A stretch of 64,000 nucleotides of DNA from Candidatus Enterococcus huntleyi (GTDB taxonomy: Bacteria; Bacillota; Bacilli; Lactobacillales; Enterococcaceae), in the NCBI RefSeq assembly GCF_009933175.1, contig NZ_MAEJ01000001.1, positions 270,238 to 334,237 of the forward strand, in the 5' to 3' direction. A program made the position numbers and the translations under genes. Positions within the stretch are counted from its first letter, which is position 1, and every line of letters starts with the position of its first letter. Shown here piece after piece: positions 1 to 8,090 of this stretch. The notes under the pieces were generated by a model. The model made no database searches and was not told where the DNA came from. It saw nothing but the letters and a program-made list of their open reading frames with translations.

Positions 1-1173
1 TTATTCTTATTTTTCTTTGCTATGTATCTGATCGTTTTTAAAGATTTATTCAATATGGGTTTATGGGGAATTGCGACGCTAGGAACTGAAGTACCAAGAG
101 ATAATTCAATATTTTTACTGGCAGAAGGACTTGTCGCTTTGATTGTCATTGCTTTCGGTGGCTTATTTTACTATTTAAATATTCGTGATGCTTATAAAAA
201 CGGTGAATTAGTTGATCAAGGCTTGGAAGTAAATTCAATTAAGCAAAGTTATCAAGCTTTATTAAAAGAAGGCTATCCATATTTAATGAGTAGTCCAGCA
301 TTTATTTTATTAGTTTTTTCAGTTATTTTTCCGATTTTATTCAGTATTGCTCTGGCATTTACAAACTACGATTTATATCATTCCGCACCGGCAAATTTAG
401 CCGATTGGGTGGGGATAGAAACATTCAAAAAAATCTTTACGGTTGATATTTGGCGAGATACATTTTTCAACGTACTTGGTTGGACAGTTATTTGGACATT
501 GGTTGCGTCTAGTCTACAAGTCGGAATTGGTGTCTTTTTGGCTGTAGTCGTTCATCAAAAAGACCTTCGCTTCAAAAAATTCTTCCGGACGATTCTTGTC
601 TTACCGTGGGCAGTTCCAGGGTTTGTGACAATCTTAGTCTTTGCGGGAATGTTCAATGATAGCTTTGGTGCAATCAATAATACGATTTTGAATTTTCTTC
701 ATATTTCACCGATTCCTTGGCTAACAGACGCCAACTGGACTCGCTTAGCATTGTTACTGATTCAAGGTTGGTTAGGTTTCCCGTATATTTTTATTGTCAC
801 TACAGGAACTTTGCAATCTATTCCAGAAGATTTATATGAAGCGGCTACGATTGATGGTGCGTCGGCTATTCAGAAATTTAAAAAGATCACTTTGCCGTTA
901 GTTCTTTATTCAATGGCACCAATTATCATCACGCAGTATACCTTCAACTTTAACAACTTTAACATCATTTACTTATTTAATTCTGGCGGTCCAGCAGTTC
1001 CAGGTTCGACAGCAGGCGGAACAGATATTCTGGTCTCTTGGATATATAAATTAACGATGCAGAATAGTCAGTATGCTTTAGCAGCAGCTTTAACGATTAT
1101 GTTATCGATTGTCGTTATAGGAATCGCCTTGTGGCAGTTTAGACGAACAAATTCTTTCAAGGAGGAAGTTTAA
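1..1173 (+). CDS. ABC sugar permease, MalF/GanP type (5' end cut by window)
   Basis: Inner permease subunit of a carbohydrate ABC importer. The reading frame is open from base 1, so the true start lies upstream; the first ATG at 22 is inside the protein. The visible 391 codons hold several hydrophobic membrane segments and the cytoplasmic EAA loop (EAATIDGASA...ITLPL, near codon 285) that docks on the ATPase. Length and the insert between the first membrane segments fit MalF-like proteins rather than short LacF-like ones. It is followed after one base by a MalG-type partner and then by a GH42 beta-galactosidase, the gene order known for galactan-derived oligosaccharide uptake (GanP-GanQ-GanA in Bacillus). 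The solute-binding protein should lie upstream, outside the window. The substrate is inferred from context only. Confidence 0.88.
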   Translation, partial: LFLFFFAMYLIVFKDLFNMGLWGIATLGTEVPRDNSIFLLAEGLVALIVIAFGGLFYYLNIRDAYKNGELVDQGLEVNSIKQSYQALLKEGYPYLMSSPAFILLVFSVIFPILFSIALAFTNYDLYHSAPANLADWVGIETFKKIFTVDIWRDTFFNVLGWTVIWTLVASSLQVGIGVFLAVVVHQKDLRFKKFFRTILVLPWAVPGFVTILVFAGMFNDSFGAINNTILNFLHISPIPWLTDANWTRLALLLIQGWLGFPYIFIVTTGTLQSIPEDLYEAATIDGASAIQKFKKITLPLVLYSMAPIIITQYTFNFNNFNIIYLFNSGGPAVPGSTAGGTDILVSWIYKLTMQNSQYALAAALTIMLSIVVIGIALWQFRRTNSFKEEV

Positions 1174-1174
1174 T

Positions 1175-2035
1175 ATGAAAAAAAATCATGCAGGTCTTAA
1201 AACGCAACGTCATATTAAATTAACTCTGACTTATCTTTTGTTGATCGTGATGGTTGTCGTGATTGTCTATCCTTTATTATGGACAATCGGAGCAAGTTTT
1301 AATCCCGGGAATAGTTTGGTTAGTACGAGTTTGATTCCTAAAAATCCGACGCTTTCTCATTATACAAGACTCTTTGCAAATGAAGGCACGTTGTTTTATG
1401 GGCAATGGTATCTGAACTCGTTGAAAATCAGCTTCTTCACCATGTTATTGTCATTAATTTTCGTTTCGATGACCGCTTATTCGTTCTCAAGATTCCGCTT
1501 CACTGGAAGAAAAAACGGCTTGATGTTGTTTCTTCTTTTGCAGATGATTCCACAATTCTCTGCTTTGATTGCGATTTTTGTGTTAGCACAAATGCTAGGC
1601 TTAATTAATAGTCATTGGTTGTTAATTTTGATCTACGTAGGTGGACAAATTCCGATGAATACTTACTTGTTAAAAGGGTATTTTGACTCAATTCCCTTGG
1701 ACTTAGATGAGAGCGCAAAAATAGATGGTGCTAGTAATTCACGAATTTTTTGGCAGATTCTAATCCCGTTATCTCGTCCAATGTTGGCAGTTGTTGCGAT
1801 GAATGGTTTTACAGGTCCATTAGGAGATTTTGCATTATCTTCAGTATTACTTAGAAATCCAGAATATTATACTTTACCAATTGGCTTATACAAATTAGTT
1901 ACAGATAAAATGGGCGCAAGCTATACAACGTTTGCAGCAGGGGCAATATTAATCAGTATTCCAATTGCACTAGTCTTTGTCTCATTACAAAAACATTTTG
2001 TTTCAGGCTTGACTGCTGGTGGAACGAAAGGATAG
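1175..2035 (+). CDS. ABC sugar permease, MalG/GanQ type
   Basis: Second membrane subunit of the same importer, 286 residues, a normal MalG length. It has a first membrane segment at about residues 15-38 and further segments along the chain, with the EAA loop reading ESAKIDGAS followed by ILIPLSRP near residue 185. The ribosome site AAGGAGG lies inside the end of the upstream permease and the two genes are separated by one base, so they are translationally coupled. The GH42 gene starts 9 bases downstream. Probable role: import of galacto-oligosaccharides for the cytoplasmic beta-galactosidase; other beta-galactosides are possible. Confidence 0.9.
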   Translation: MKKNHAGLKTQRHIKLTLTYLLLIVMVVVIVYPLLWTIGASFNPGNSLVSTSLIPKNPTLSHYTRLFANEGTLFYGQWYLNSLKISFFTMLLSLIFVSMTAYSFSRFRFTGRKNGLMLFLLLQMIPQFSALIAIFVLAQMLGLINSHWLLILIYVGGQIPMNTYLLKGYFDSIPLDLDESAKIDGASNSRIFWQILIPLSRPMLAVVAMNGFTGPLGDFALSSVLLRNPEYYTLPIGLYKLVTDKMGASYTTFAAGAILISIPIALVFVSLQKHFVSGLTAGGTKG

Positions 2036-2044
2036 GAAGTTATT

Positions 2045-4087
2045 ATGACACGTTTTGATTTAGAAAAGAGATTTTTACACGGTGGGGATTATAATCCTGA
2101 TCAGTGGTTAGATTATCCAGAAATTTTAGAAAAAGATTTGCTACTTATGGAAAAAGCGAAGGCTAATACCTTTTCCTTAGGGATATTTGCTTGGAGTACG
2201 CTTGAGCCAGAAGAAGGAGTCTTTCATTTTGAATGGTTAGATAAGATTATGGATGACATTTATGCTGCAGGCGGCAATGTTATTTTGGCAACACCAAGCG
2301 GTGCGAGACCTAGCTGGATGTCAAAAAAATACCCAGAAGTTTTACGGACAAATGCTTCACGCGAAAAAATGATCCATGGGGGACGACACAATCACTGTTT
2401 TTCTTCACCAGTCTATAGAGAAAAAGTAGCTATCATCAATAAAAAACTAGTAGAACGTTATGGGCAACATCCAGCGTTACTGATGTGGCATATTTCAAAT
2501 GAATATTCAGGCCATTGTCATTGCGACTATTGTCAAGAAAACTTTCGTAATTGGCTGAAGGAAAAGTATCAGACGCTAGGGCAGTTAAATCACGCGTGGT
2601 GGGGACCGTTTTGGAGTCATACAATTACTGATTGGGCTGAGATTGAGTCACCTTCCCCATTGGGAGAAACGATGGTTCATGGCTTGAATTTAGATTGGAA
2701 TCGATTTGTCACTGACCAAACGATTGATTTTTTTGAGCATGAAATCAAAGATATTCGTCAACTGACTCCAGATATTCCTGTTACAACCAATTTTATGGCG
2801 GACACCTATGATTTAATTCCTTTTCAAAGTTTAGATTATGGGAAATTCGCTAAGCATGTCGATGTAGTTAGCTGGGATTGTTATCCGGCTTGGCATAATG
2901 ATTGGGAAACAACGGCAGATTTGGCAAGTAAAGTAGCGTTTATTAATGATCAATACCGTAGTTTCAAACAGAAGCCTTTCTTGATTATGGAATCTACACC
3001 AAGCGGGCTAAATTGGCACGATGTAAACAAAGCAAAACGTCCAGGGATGCATATGCTTTCTTCGATGCAATTTATCGCACATGGCTCCGACAGTAACCTA
3101 TATTTTCAGTGGCGTAAATCACGTGGTTCTTCTGAAAAATTCCATGGAGCAGTTGTTGATCACGACAATGATGAAAATAATCGTGTTTTCCAAGATGTTG
3201 CGCAAGTTGGTGAAGCTTTAGAAAAAATTAAAGAAATAAAAGGAAGCTATAAGCAGGCAAAAGTCGCTATCATTTACGATTCAGATAATAATTGGGCGTT
3301 AGAGGATGCACAGGGATTTTCTCAGGCAAGTAAGCAATATCCTCAAACTCTACAAAAGCACTATCGCTATTTCTGGGATCACGATATTGCAGTTGAAGTG
3401 ATTACCAAAGAACATGACCTAGCGAAATACGATTTGGTGATAGCACCAATGATGTATTCTTTACCTGAAGAAACTATGAATAAATGGCAAGAATATGTGG
3501 CAAATGGTGGACATTTAGTCTCTACTTATATCACAGGGTATGTAAATGAAAATGATCTCACTTATATTAACGGCTGGCCCGCCCAGCTACAAGAATTATT
3601 TGGGATAAAAGTAACAGAAACGGATACCCTTTACCCAAGCGATGAAAATTCAGTTGCTTATATGGAGCAGAAATTTATTGCAAAAGACTATTGCAGTTTG
3701 TTTGAAGTAAAAGAGGCTGAAGTCCTTGCTACTTATGGCTCAGACTTTTATAAAGACCAAGCAGCAGTGACTAAGAATCAAGTTGGAAAGGGAACTGCGT
3801 ATTTCATAGGAGCTCGAACGCAAGCTGATTTCTTAGATCATTTTTACGAAGAAATCGTTCAAGAAAATAATCTGAAAAATAATTGGGTGGTTCAAGGCAA
3901 TCCAGCAGTATCTGTACAAGCACGTGATTTTGAAAATCAAAGTTACTATTTTGTTATGAACTTCTCAGAGGAAGAAAAAACGATTGAGGTAGCCGAAGAA
4001 ACGGTAGATTTGTTGACGAATCAGTCTGTGGCTACAAATATTTCTTTAAAACCTTATGAAGTAAAAGTCCTCTCACCTCAGAAATAA
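2045..4087 (+). CDS. Beta-galactosidase, GH42 family (GanA-like)
   Basis: Hydrolyses terminal beta-D-galactosides in the cytoplasm; there is no signal peptide. The 680 residues match the usual GH42 length: TIM barrel, then a trimerisation domain and a small beta C-terminal domain. The acid/base is Glu153 in HISNEYSG and the nucleophile is Glu316 in IMESTPSG. Cys118, Cys158, Cys160 and Cys163 form the four-cysteine zinc site typical of many GH42 enzymes. It is the last gene of the ABC operon, beginning 9 bases after the permease, and is followed by a clear terminator. Galactan-derived beta-1,4-galacto-oligosaccharides are the likely substrate by analogy with Bacillus GanA; lactose activity is possible but not shown by the sequence. 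Confidence 0.94.
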   Translation: MTRFDLEKRFLHGGDYNPDQWLDYPEILEKDLLLMEKAKANTFSLGIFAWSTLEPEEGVFHFEWLDKIMDDIYAAGGNVILATPSGARPSWMSKKYPEVLRTNASREKMIHGGRHNHCFSSPVYREKVAIINKKLVERYGQHPALLMWHISNEYSGHCHCDYCQENFRNWLKEKYQTLGQLNHAWWGPFWSHTITDWAEIESPSPLGETMVHGLNLDWNRFVTDQTIDFFEHEIKDIRQLTPDIPVTTNFMADTYDLIPFQSLDYGKFAKHVDVVSWDCYPAWHNDWETTADLASKVAFINDQYRSFKQKPFLIMESTPSGLNWHDVNKAKRPGMHMLSSMQFIAHGSDSNLYFQWRKSRGSSEKFHGAVVDHDNDENNRVFQDVAQVGEALEKIKEIKGSYKQAKVAIIYDSDNNWALEDAQGFSQASKQYPQTLQKHYRYFWDHDIAVEVITKEHDLAKYDLVIAPMMYSLPEETMNKWQEYVANGGHLVSTYITGYVNENDLTYINGWPAQLQELFGIKVTETDTLYPSDENSVAYMEQKFIAKDYCSLFEVKEAEVLATYGSDFYKDQAAVTKNQVGKGTAYFIGARTQADFLDHFYEEIVQENNLKNNWVVQGNPAVSVQARDFENQSYYFVMNFSEEEKTIEVAEETVDLLTNQSVATNISLKPYEVKVLSPQK

Positions 4088-4102
4088 TATAAGAAAATAT
4101 AT

Positions 4103-4143
4103 GAACGGAAACCATTATGTTACAAAGGTTTCTGTTCTTTTTT
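4103..4143 (+). terminator. Rho-independent terminator of the GH42 operon
   Basis: Stem GAACGGAAACC / GGTTTCTGTTC (4103-4113 and 4127-4137, one internal mismatch) is followed by a run of six T. It lies 15 bases after the GH42 stop codon. Confidence 0.85.
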
Positions 4144-4150
4144 AATTTAA

Positions 4151-4202
4151 CTTACAAAAAGTAAGCATAATTCTTTACTTACAAAAAGTAAGGCTGTATA
4201 CT
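4151..4202 (+). promoter_or_regulatory. Tandem operators and promoter of the FMN reductase gene
   Basis: Two identical copies of CTTACAAAAAGTAAG stand at 4151-4165 and 4178-4192, 27 bases apart. Each is an inverted repeat CTTAC-N5-GTAAG. A TATACT -10 box at 4197-4202 directly follows the second copy, so a bound protein would cover the promoter. This layout fits HxlR/YodB-type redox-sensing repressors that control flavin reductases. An HxlR gene lies at 7655-8008, but no such operator was seen next to it. Confidence 0.6.
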
Positions 4203-4259
4203 AGCTCTTGTAAGGTAATTAAAAAATAAAAAAACAAACATCAAAGGAGTCGTTATCAT

Positions 4260-4784
4260 ATGAAATTCGGAATTATTTTAGGTAGTACAAGAGAAGGACG
4301 CGTAAGTCCACAAGTTGGCGAATACATTAAACAAATTGCTTCAGCACGTGAAGGTCATGAATTTGAAATTGTTGATGTAAAAGAATACGATTTACCATTT
4401 ATGGGAACTGGCACACCAAATGCAGCATGGAATGAAAAAATTAATGAATTAGATGGCTACATATTTATCGTGCAAGAATACAATCACGGCATGGCTTCTT
4501 CATTAAAAAATGCGCTAGATAGTGCTCGTGACGAGTGGTTCAATAAAGCAGCTGGAATTGTCAGTTATGGTTCTGGTGGCGGAATCCGTGCTGCAGAGCA
4601 AGTTCGTTTGGTCTTAGCTGAACAAAAAGTAGCAGATGTTCGGACTAACCCAGCTTTCAACCTATTCACTGACTTTGAAAACTTTTCTGAATTCAAACCA
4701 GGTGAACACATGGCAGCCGGCGTCAATGATATGCTAGATGAATTATTGTTATGGAGCCAAGCAATGAAAGGGATCCGCGCGTAA
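4260..4784 (+). CDS. NADPH-dependent FMN reductase family protein
   Basis: Flavodoxin-fold reductase (PF03358 type) of 174 residues that probably reduces FMN, quinones or azo compounds with NAD(P)H in the cytoplasm. The N-terminal strand and phosphate loop are visible as GIILGSTREGR (residues 4-14), and the family motif EYNHGMASSLKNALD lies near residue 78. The start ATG follows AAAGGAG. It stands alone between two terminators behind a promoter with tandem CTTAC-N5-GTAAG operators, suggesting induction by electrophile, quinone or disulfide stress. The physiological substrate cannot be read from the sequence. Confidence 0.88.
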   Translation: MKFGIILGSTREGRVSPQVGEYIKQIASAREGHEFEIVDVKEYDLPFMGTGTPNAAWNEKINELDGYIFIVQEYNHGMASSLKNALDSARDEWFNKAAGIVSYGSGGGIRAAEQVRLVLAEQKVADVRTNPAFNLFTDFENFSEFKPGEHMAAGVNDMLDELLLWSQAMKGIRA

Positions 4785-4823
4785 GAAGTAGCCGGAAATT
4801 CCTAGTAGTAAAATAGATCAAAC

Positions 4824-4851
4824 AAAAAAACGCCAAGCTGGCGTTTTTTTG
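4824..4851 (+). terminator. Rho-independent terminator after the FMN reductase
   Basis: Short GC stem ACGCC-aagct-GGCGT preceded by A7 and followed by T7. The A and T runs on either side let it end transcription from both directions, which suits the convergent anti-sigma gene on the minus strand. Confidence 0.9.
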
Positions 4852-4890
4852 TTGTGGAGTAATAGAAATCAGTCGGGTAAATTTCTCGGA

Positions 4891-5598
4891 TCATTTCAAT
4901 TCCATATACATGATCAGCGTTTGGTCCTGCTGCTTCAGGAATTCTTTGTCGAATACATCTGTTTCCAAATTGTAGAATATCCCATCTGCATTGGATCGCC
5001 AGTATTGTAATACATAGCGCTTGTTTAGCTCGAGCGGACCATCCTCTAAGATGCGCTGTGAGCTACTTGCTACAATATCTTTGCCGAATTCTTGACCTTC
5101 TTCACCGTATCCTTCAAAAGTAAATCCGCTGGTTGAATTGCCTGAATCATCCGAGAATTGAATACGGACTTGTGTTGGTGTGTCACCAAATCCAGGGATA
5201 ACTCCCCAACTGAGTATTTGAGAGAGCATTTCAGAAGGCCCATCATTGATTAAGCCACCAAAATCTTGATGATCTTTTCGTTGATCCTTCTCATAATAGT
5301 CCACATAAATGGTTATTTTTTTGGCTTTGACATTCATGCCGTAGGTCTCAAAATTATCTAGCAGCATCATGGCTAGAGGCTCGGTCTCTTTATTATGAAA
5401 GGAGCGGATTTGACCATCAGGGACGCCAGCGATTTTCTCGCCTTGGAAAGGTCCTAGATTCCAGTAAAATAGGTAAGCGCTCAAGAGTATTCCGATTAGA
5501 ATCACGAGTGATAGGGTTGAGCCGAAGATTGTTTTGATGAGGCGTCCTCGGCGTGATTGTTTGACTAATTTTTCAAATTCTTTGTCTTCAAAGTTCAT
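4891..5598 (-). CDS. Putative membrane anti-sigma factor
   Basis: 235-residue protein with a basic cytoplasmic N-terminus (residues 1-25), one membrane segment at about 26-48, and a large outer domain with no motif I recognise. It starts 20 bases after the stop of the ECF sigma factor gene upstream on the same strand, with a GGAGG-like ribosome site, so the two form an operon. A single-pass protein directly behind an ECF sigma gene is the standard arrangement of an anti-sigma factor that holds the sigma factor at the membrane. I do not recognise a zinc-type (ZAS) His/Cys motif in the N-terminus. The function is inferred mainly from this context. Confidence 0.6.
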   Translation of the reverse strand: MNFEDKEFEKLVKQSRRGRLIKTIFGSTLSLVILIGILLSAYLFYWNLGPFQGEKIAGVPDGQIRSFHNKETEPLAMMLLDNFETYGMNVKAKKITIYVDYYEKDQRKDHQDFGGLINDGPSEMLSQILSWGVIPGFGDTPTQVRIQFSDDSGNSTSGFTFEGYGEEGQEFGKDIVASSSQRILEDGPLELNKRYVLQYWRSNADGIFYNLETDVFDKEFLKQQDQTLIMYMELK

Positions 5599-5618
5599 TT
5601 TGGGTTCCTCCCTTTGTG

Positions 5619-6092
5619 TTATTTTTCTTTTTCCATCAGGGCTTGTAATTTCTTTCTAGCTCGATATAACTCTGTTTTCAAGCTCTCTTTGGGCCGATTT
5701 AAAATGAAGGCCATTTCGTCTATCCGTAAATTTTCTTCGTATTTCATCAGTAAGAGATTGACGGATTTTATGTCCATTTGGTTGAGTGCTTGATAGAGTG
5801 TGTCATAGTCGTTTTCATTGTCGACTAATTGAGTCGGCAACATATGTAGATGGAGTATTTCTTGGTATTTTTTCTTGCGATTGAACAAGTTGAAATAGAG
5901 ATTAATGCCCACTCGAAAAATCCACGGTCGAATCATCTTAGCAGGGAGAACAGTCTCAATTTCCAAAATCTTAACGATGGTATCGTGCGCAATGTCTTGT
6001 GCGTCTTGATTATTGGCACCCATTTTTATCAAATAACCAATCAGTTCATTGATAATGCCTAACAATTCTTTTTCATAAGCGTCAAGCTTCAA
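5619..6092 (-). CDS. ECF-type RNA polymerase sigma factor
   Basis: About 157 residues from a TTG start at 6092, chosen because AGGAGGGGG lies 5 bases upstream; the longer frame from ATG 6143 has no ribosome site. Region 2 is visible as DAQDIAHDTIVKIL followed by RPWIFRVGINLYFNLFNR, and region 4 as the C-terminal helix-turn-helix (LRIDEMAFILNRPKESLKTELYRARKKLQ). Only regions 2 and 4 are present, the mark of extracytoplasmic-function sigma factors. The membrane protein immediately downstream is its likely anti-sigma factor. The stress it answers cannot be told from the sequence. Confidence 0.87.
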   Translation of the reverse strand: MKLDAYEKELLGIINELIGYLIKMGANNQDAQDIAHDTIVKILEIETVLPAKMIRPWIFRVGINLYFNLFNRKKKYQEILHLHMLPTQLVDNENDYDTLYQALNQMDIKSVNLLLMKYEENLRIDEMAFILNRPKESLKTELYRARKKLQALMEKEK

Positions 6093-6161
6093 ATTTTCCC
6101 CCTCCTCATAGATAAAACAAATAGAAATCCAAAAAGTGAACAAATAAAATAAATTTTTTTT

Positions 6162-6170
6162 AGTATATCA
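6162..6170 (-). promoter_or_regulatory. Extended -10 promoter of the sigma/anti-sigma operon
   Basis: On the minus strand the sequence TGATATACT forms an extended -10 box (TG-N-TATACT) about 70 bases upstream of the TTG start. No good -35 is visible. It is a vegetative-looking promoter; an ECF-specific autoregulatory promoter was not identified. Confidence 0.45.
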
Positions 6171-6355
6171 TGGAAATCATTGCTGATAGCTGTAAAATAA
6201 AGGTTTTGTAGCGAAAAAATCGATTAAAATAACTGTGATTCTCTTTTTGTGAAAATTCTAACGAAAATGCAATTGAAAAAAGCGACATTATTTTCATAGA
6301 TATGTTAAAATGTGTACGCTATCTATTTGCTTTTAAATTAGAAGGGGTCATTTTC

Positions 6356-7126
6356 ATGAGTAGAGATAAAACCGTAGCATGGCGAGAAGCGTTACACGCC
6401 GTGATGCCCTTGTGCTTGAGTTATATTCCTGTGGGATTAGCTTGTGGGGTCTTGCTACAACAAGTTGGTTTTAATGTATATTTAACGGCACTGCTGTCAA
6501 TTCTCGTATTTTCTGGTGGCGCTCAATTTTTAGTCGCGTCTATGCTAAGTGTTCACGCGCCAATTTATTCGACAATCTTGATGACTTTTTTCCTGGAACT
6601 GCGCTACACGCTATTGAGTTCAAGCATATCTTTATTCATGAAAAAAGAGAAGAAGCGAACGATTGCTTTGTTTTCCCAATCGTTGAATGATGAAAATTAT
6701 GCGGTCAATTATTTGAAATATTCGACGGATCCTACATGGAATTCGCGAAAAGCACTGTATGTTAACTGGTTCTCTTTGATTTCTTGGTTACTGAGTAATA
6801 TCGTCGGCACCTTACTGGGCTCGATGATTACGTTGGATGCGGATATGGTTCATTTTGCCTTAACTTCGATGTTTATTTTCATGTTCATTATGCAAATGAA
6901 GGATGCGTTGTTAATCTTTACAGGGGTTCTATCTGGCGTGCTATCTGTTATTTTTATGTTAGCGTTTCAAAATACCTTTGGCTTAATTGTTGCGACAATC
7001 TTGGCTTCATTATGTGGGTATGCAGCAGAACGTCTATTTAAAAAAAGAGAAGACAAGAAGAAAGTCGCCAACGAATTAACTCCGCCACTTTTCCCATTTA
7101 ATGAACAGGAGACGAAGAAAAAATGA
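6356..7126 (+). CDS. azlC: AzlC family branched-chain amino acid exporter, large subunit
   Basis: Membrane protein of 256 residues, of the length and hydrophobic pattern of AzlC, which with AzlD exports branched-chain amino acids (and azaleucine in Bacillus). The ATG at 6356 is preferred over 6302 because GAAGGGG precedes it by 9 bases and the product then begins MSRDKTVAWREALH, a normal AzlC N-terminus. The conserved start SYIPVGLACGVLLQQVGF and the segment VFSGGAQFLVASML are visible. The stop overlaps the azlD start by four bases (ATGA), so the two are translationally coupled. Confidence 0.9.
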   Translation: MSRDKTVAWREALHAVMPLCLSYIPVGLACGVLLQQVGFNVYLTALLSILVFSGGAQFLVASMLSVHAPIYSTILMTFFLELRYTLLSSSISLFMKKEKKRTIALFSQSLNDENYAVNYLKYSTDPTWNSRKALYVNWFSLISWLLSNIVGTLLGSMITLDADMVHFALTSMFIFMFIMQMKDALLIFTGVLSGVLSVIFMLAFQNTFGLIVATILASLCGYAAERLFKKREDKKKVANELTPPLFPFNEQETKKK

Positions 7127-7440
7127 CGAATTTAACTTTGCTTTTAATGATTGTGGGCTTGTTCGCAGTTTCTTATATTCCCCGCGTTGCACCGTTATTA
7201 TATTTTACGAAGCGAAAGGTTCCAACGTGGTTTAGTGAATGGATGAAGTATGTTCCGGTTGCCTTATTCGCGGCCTTGTCTTTCAAAGATGTCTTCATCA
7301 CTCATGAGCACCTGGATTTAGCGTGGAATGTCAAGATTATTGCGATGCTTCTAGTCGCGGGCGTCGCCTATAAAACACGCTCGATGGCCTTCTCGGTAAT
7401 CACCGGTCTCTTGGCTATCTTCCTACTTTCCTTATTATGA
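7123..7440 (+). CDS. azlD: AzlD family branched-chain amino acid exporter, small subunit
   Basis: 105 residues with about three to four membrane segments, the normal AzlD size. The motif SYIPRVAPLLYF near residue 17 is typical. Its ATG overlaps the azlC stop codon. It is followed by a strong terminator, so azlCD is a two-gene operon. Partner and function follow from family knowledge of AzlCD. Confidence 0.9.
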   Translation: MTNLTLLLMIVGLFAVSYIPRVAPLLYFTKRKVPTWFSEWMKYVPVALFAALSFKDVFITHEHLDLAWNVKIIAMLLVAGVAYKTRSMAFSVITGLLAIFLLSLL

Positions 7441-7451
7441 TAAATTTGATG

Positions 7452-7492
7452 AATTGCTAACGATAAATAAAACGTCGTTAGCAATTTTTTTG
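7452..7492 (+). terminator. Rho-independent terminator of azlCD
   Basis: Stem ATTGCTAACGA / TCGTTAGCAAT with a short loop, followed by T7. The remaining 160 bases to the HxlR gene show no gene or site. Confidence 0.9.
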
Positions 7493-7654
7493 TGCGGAAA
7501 TTCAGCAGAAAATCGTCAGGATTATAAATGGAGAATTCCAATAAAGGAATTACAAGAGGAGTAATTGTGGTTGTAACTCTTGTCTATTAGAACCTGTAAA
7601 AAGATGAATATTCTAATAGGTAGGATGTTAGTAAAGCAATTAACTATGTCTAAA

Positions 7655-8008
7655 TCAAGCTTTTTTATCCGATTTTTCGCGGTTATGAAGTAGTTCTTCT
7701 TCATGTTCTCTGAGCCAGTTTTTTATACTATCTAGGATGAACAGGCTGCTTTGACCGAGCTCCGTTAAATGATAGTAAACGGGGAATCCAGTGGATGATT
7801 CGCCTTCTTTATGTACGATGCCATAGGAGACCAAATTAGTTAAGTTTTCAGTAAGAACTTTTCTTGAGACACCGGTCATTTGTCTTTCTAAATCAGCGAA
7901 GTGGCGTGGTTTTTCAGCTAAAAGGAGTAAAATAAAGGGTACCCATTTTCCTAAAAGGGGCATCGCCAAATTTCTTAGTCGTAAATCATCTGCTTTGTTG
8001 TTCTGCAC
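7655..8008 (-). CDS. HxlR family transcriptional regulator
   Basis: 117-residue winged helix-turn-helix protein. The family pattern LLGKWVPFILLLL near residues 19-31 and the recognition region TGVSRKVLTENLTNLVSYGIV at about 45-66 are visible. It starts with GTG at 8008 behind GAGG. It is divergent from the alpha/beta hydrolase gene with only about 80 bases between starts, so it probably represses that hydrolase and itself. HxlR proteins often sense electrophiles or redox state through cysteines, but this protein has no cysteine, so a different signal is likely. Confidence 0.87.
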   Translation of the reverse strand: MQNNKADDLRLRNLAMPLLGKWVPFILLLLAEKPRHFADLERQMTGVSRKVLTENLTNLVSYGIVHKEGESSTGFPVYYHLTELGQSSLFILDSIKNWLREHEEELLHNREKSDKKA

Positions 8009-8090
8009 GTCAAGGTAACCTCTATTTCTTAGTAAAATTTGTGTTTATAATTAGACCCATTATAACATGTACCAAGAAATGGAGACTATC

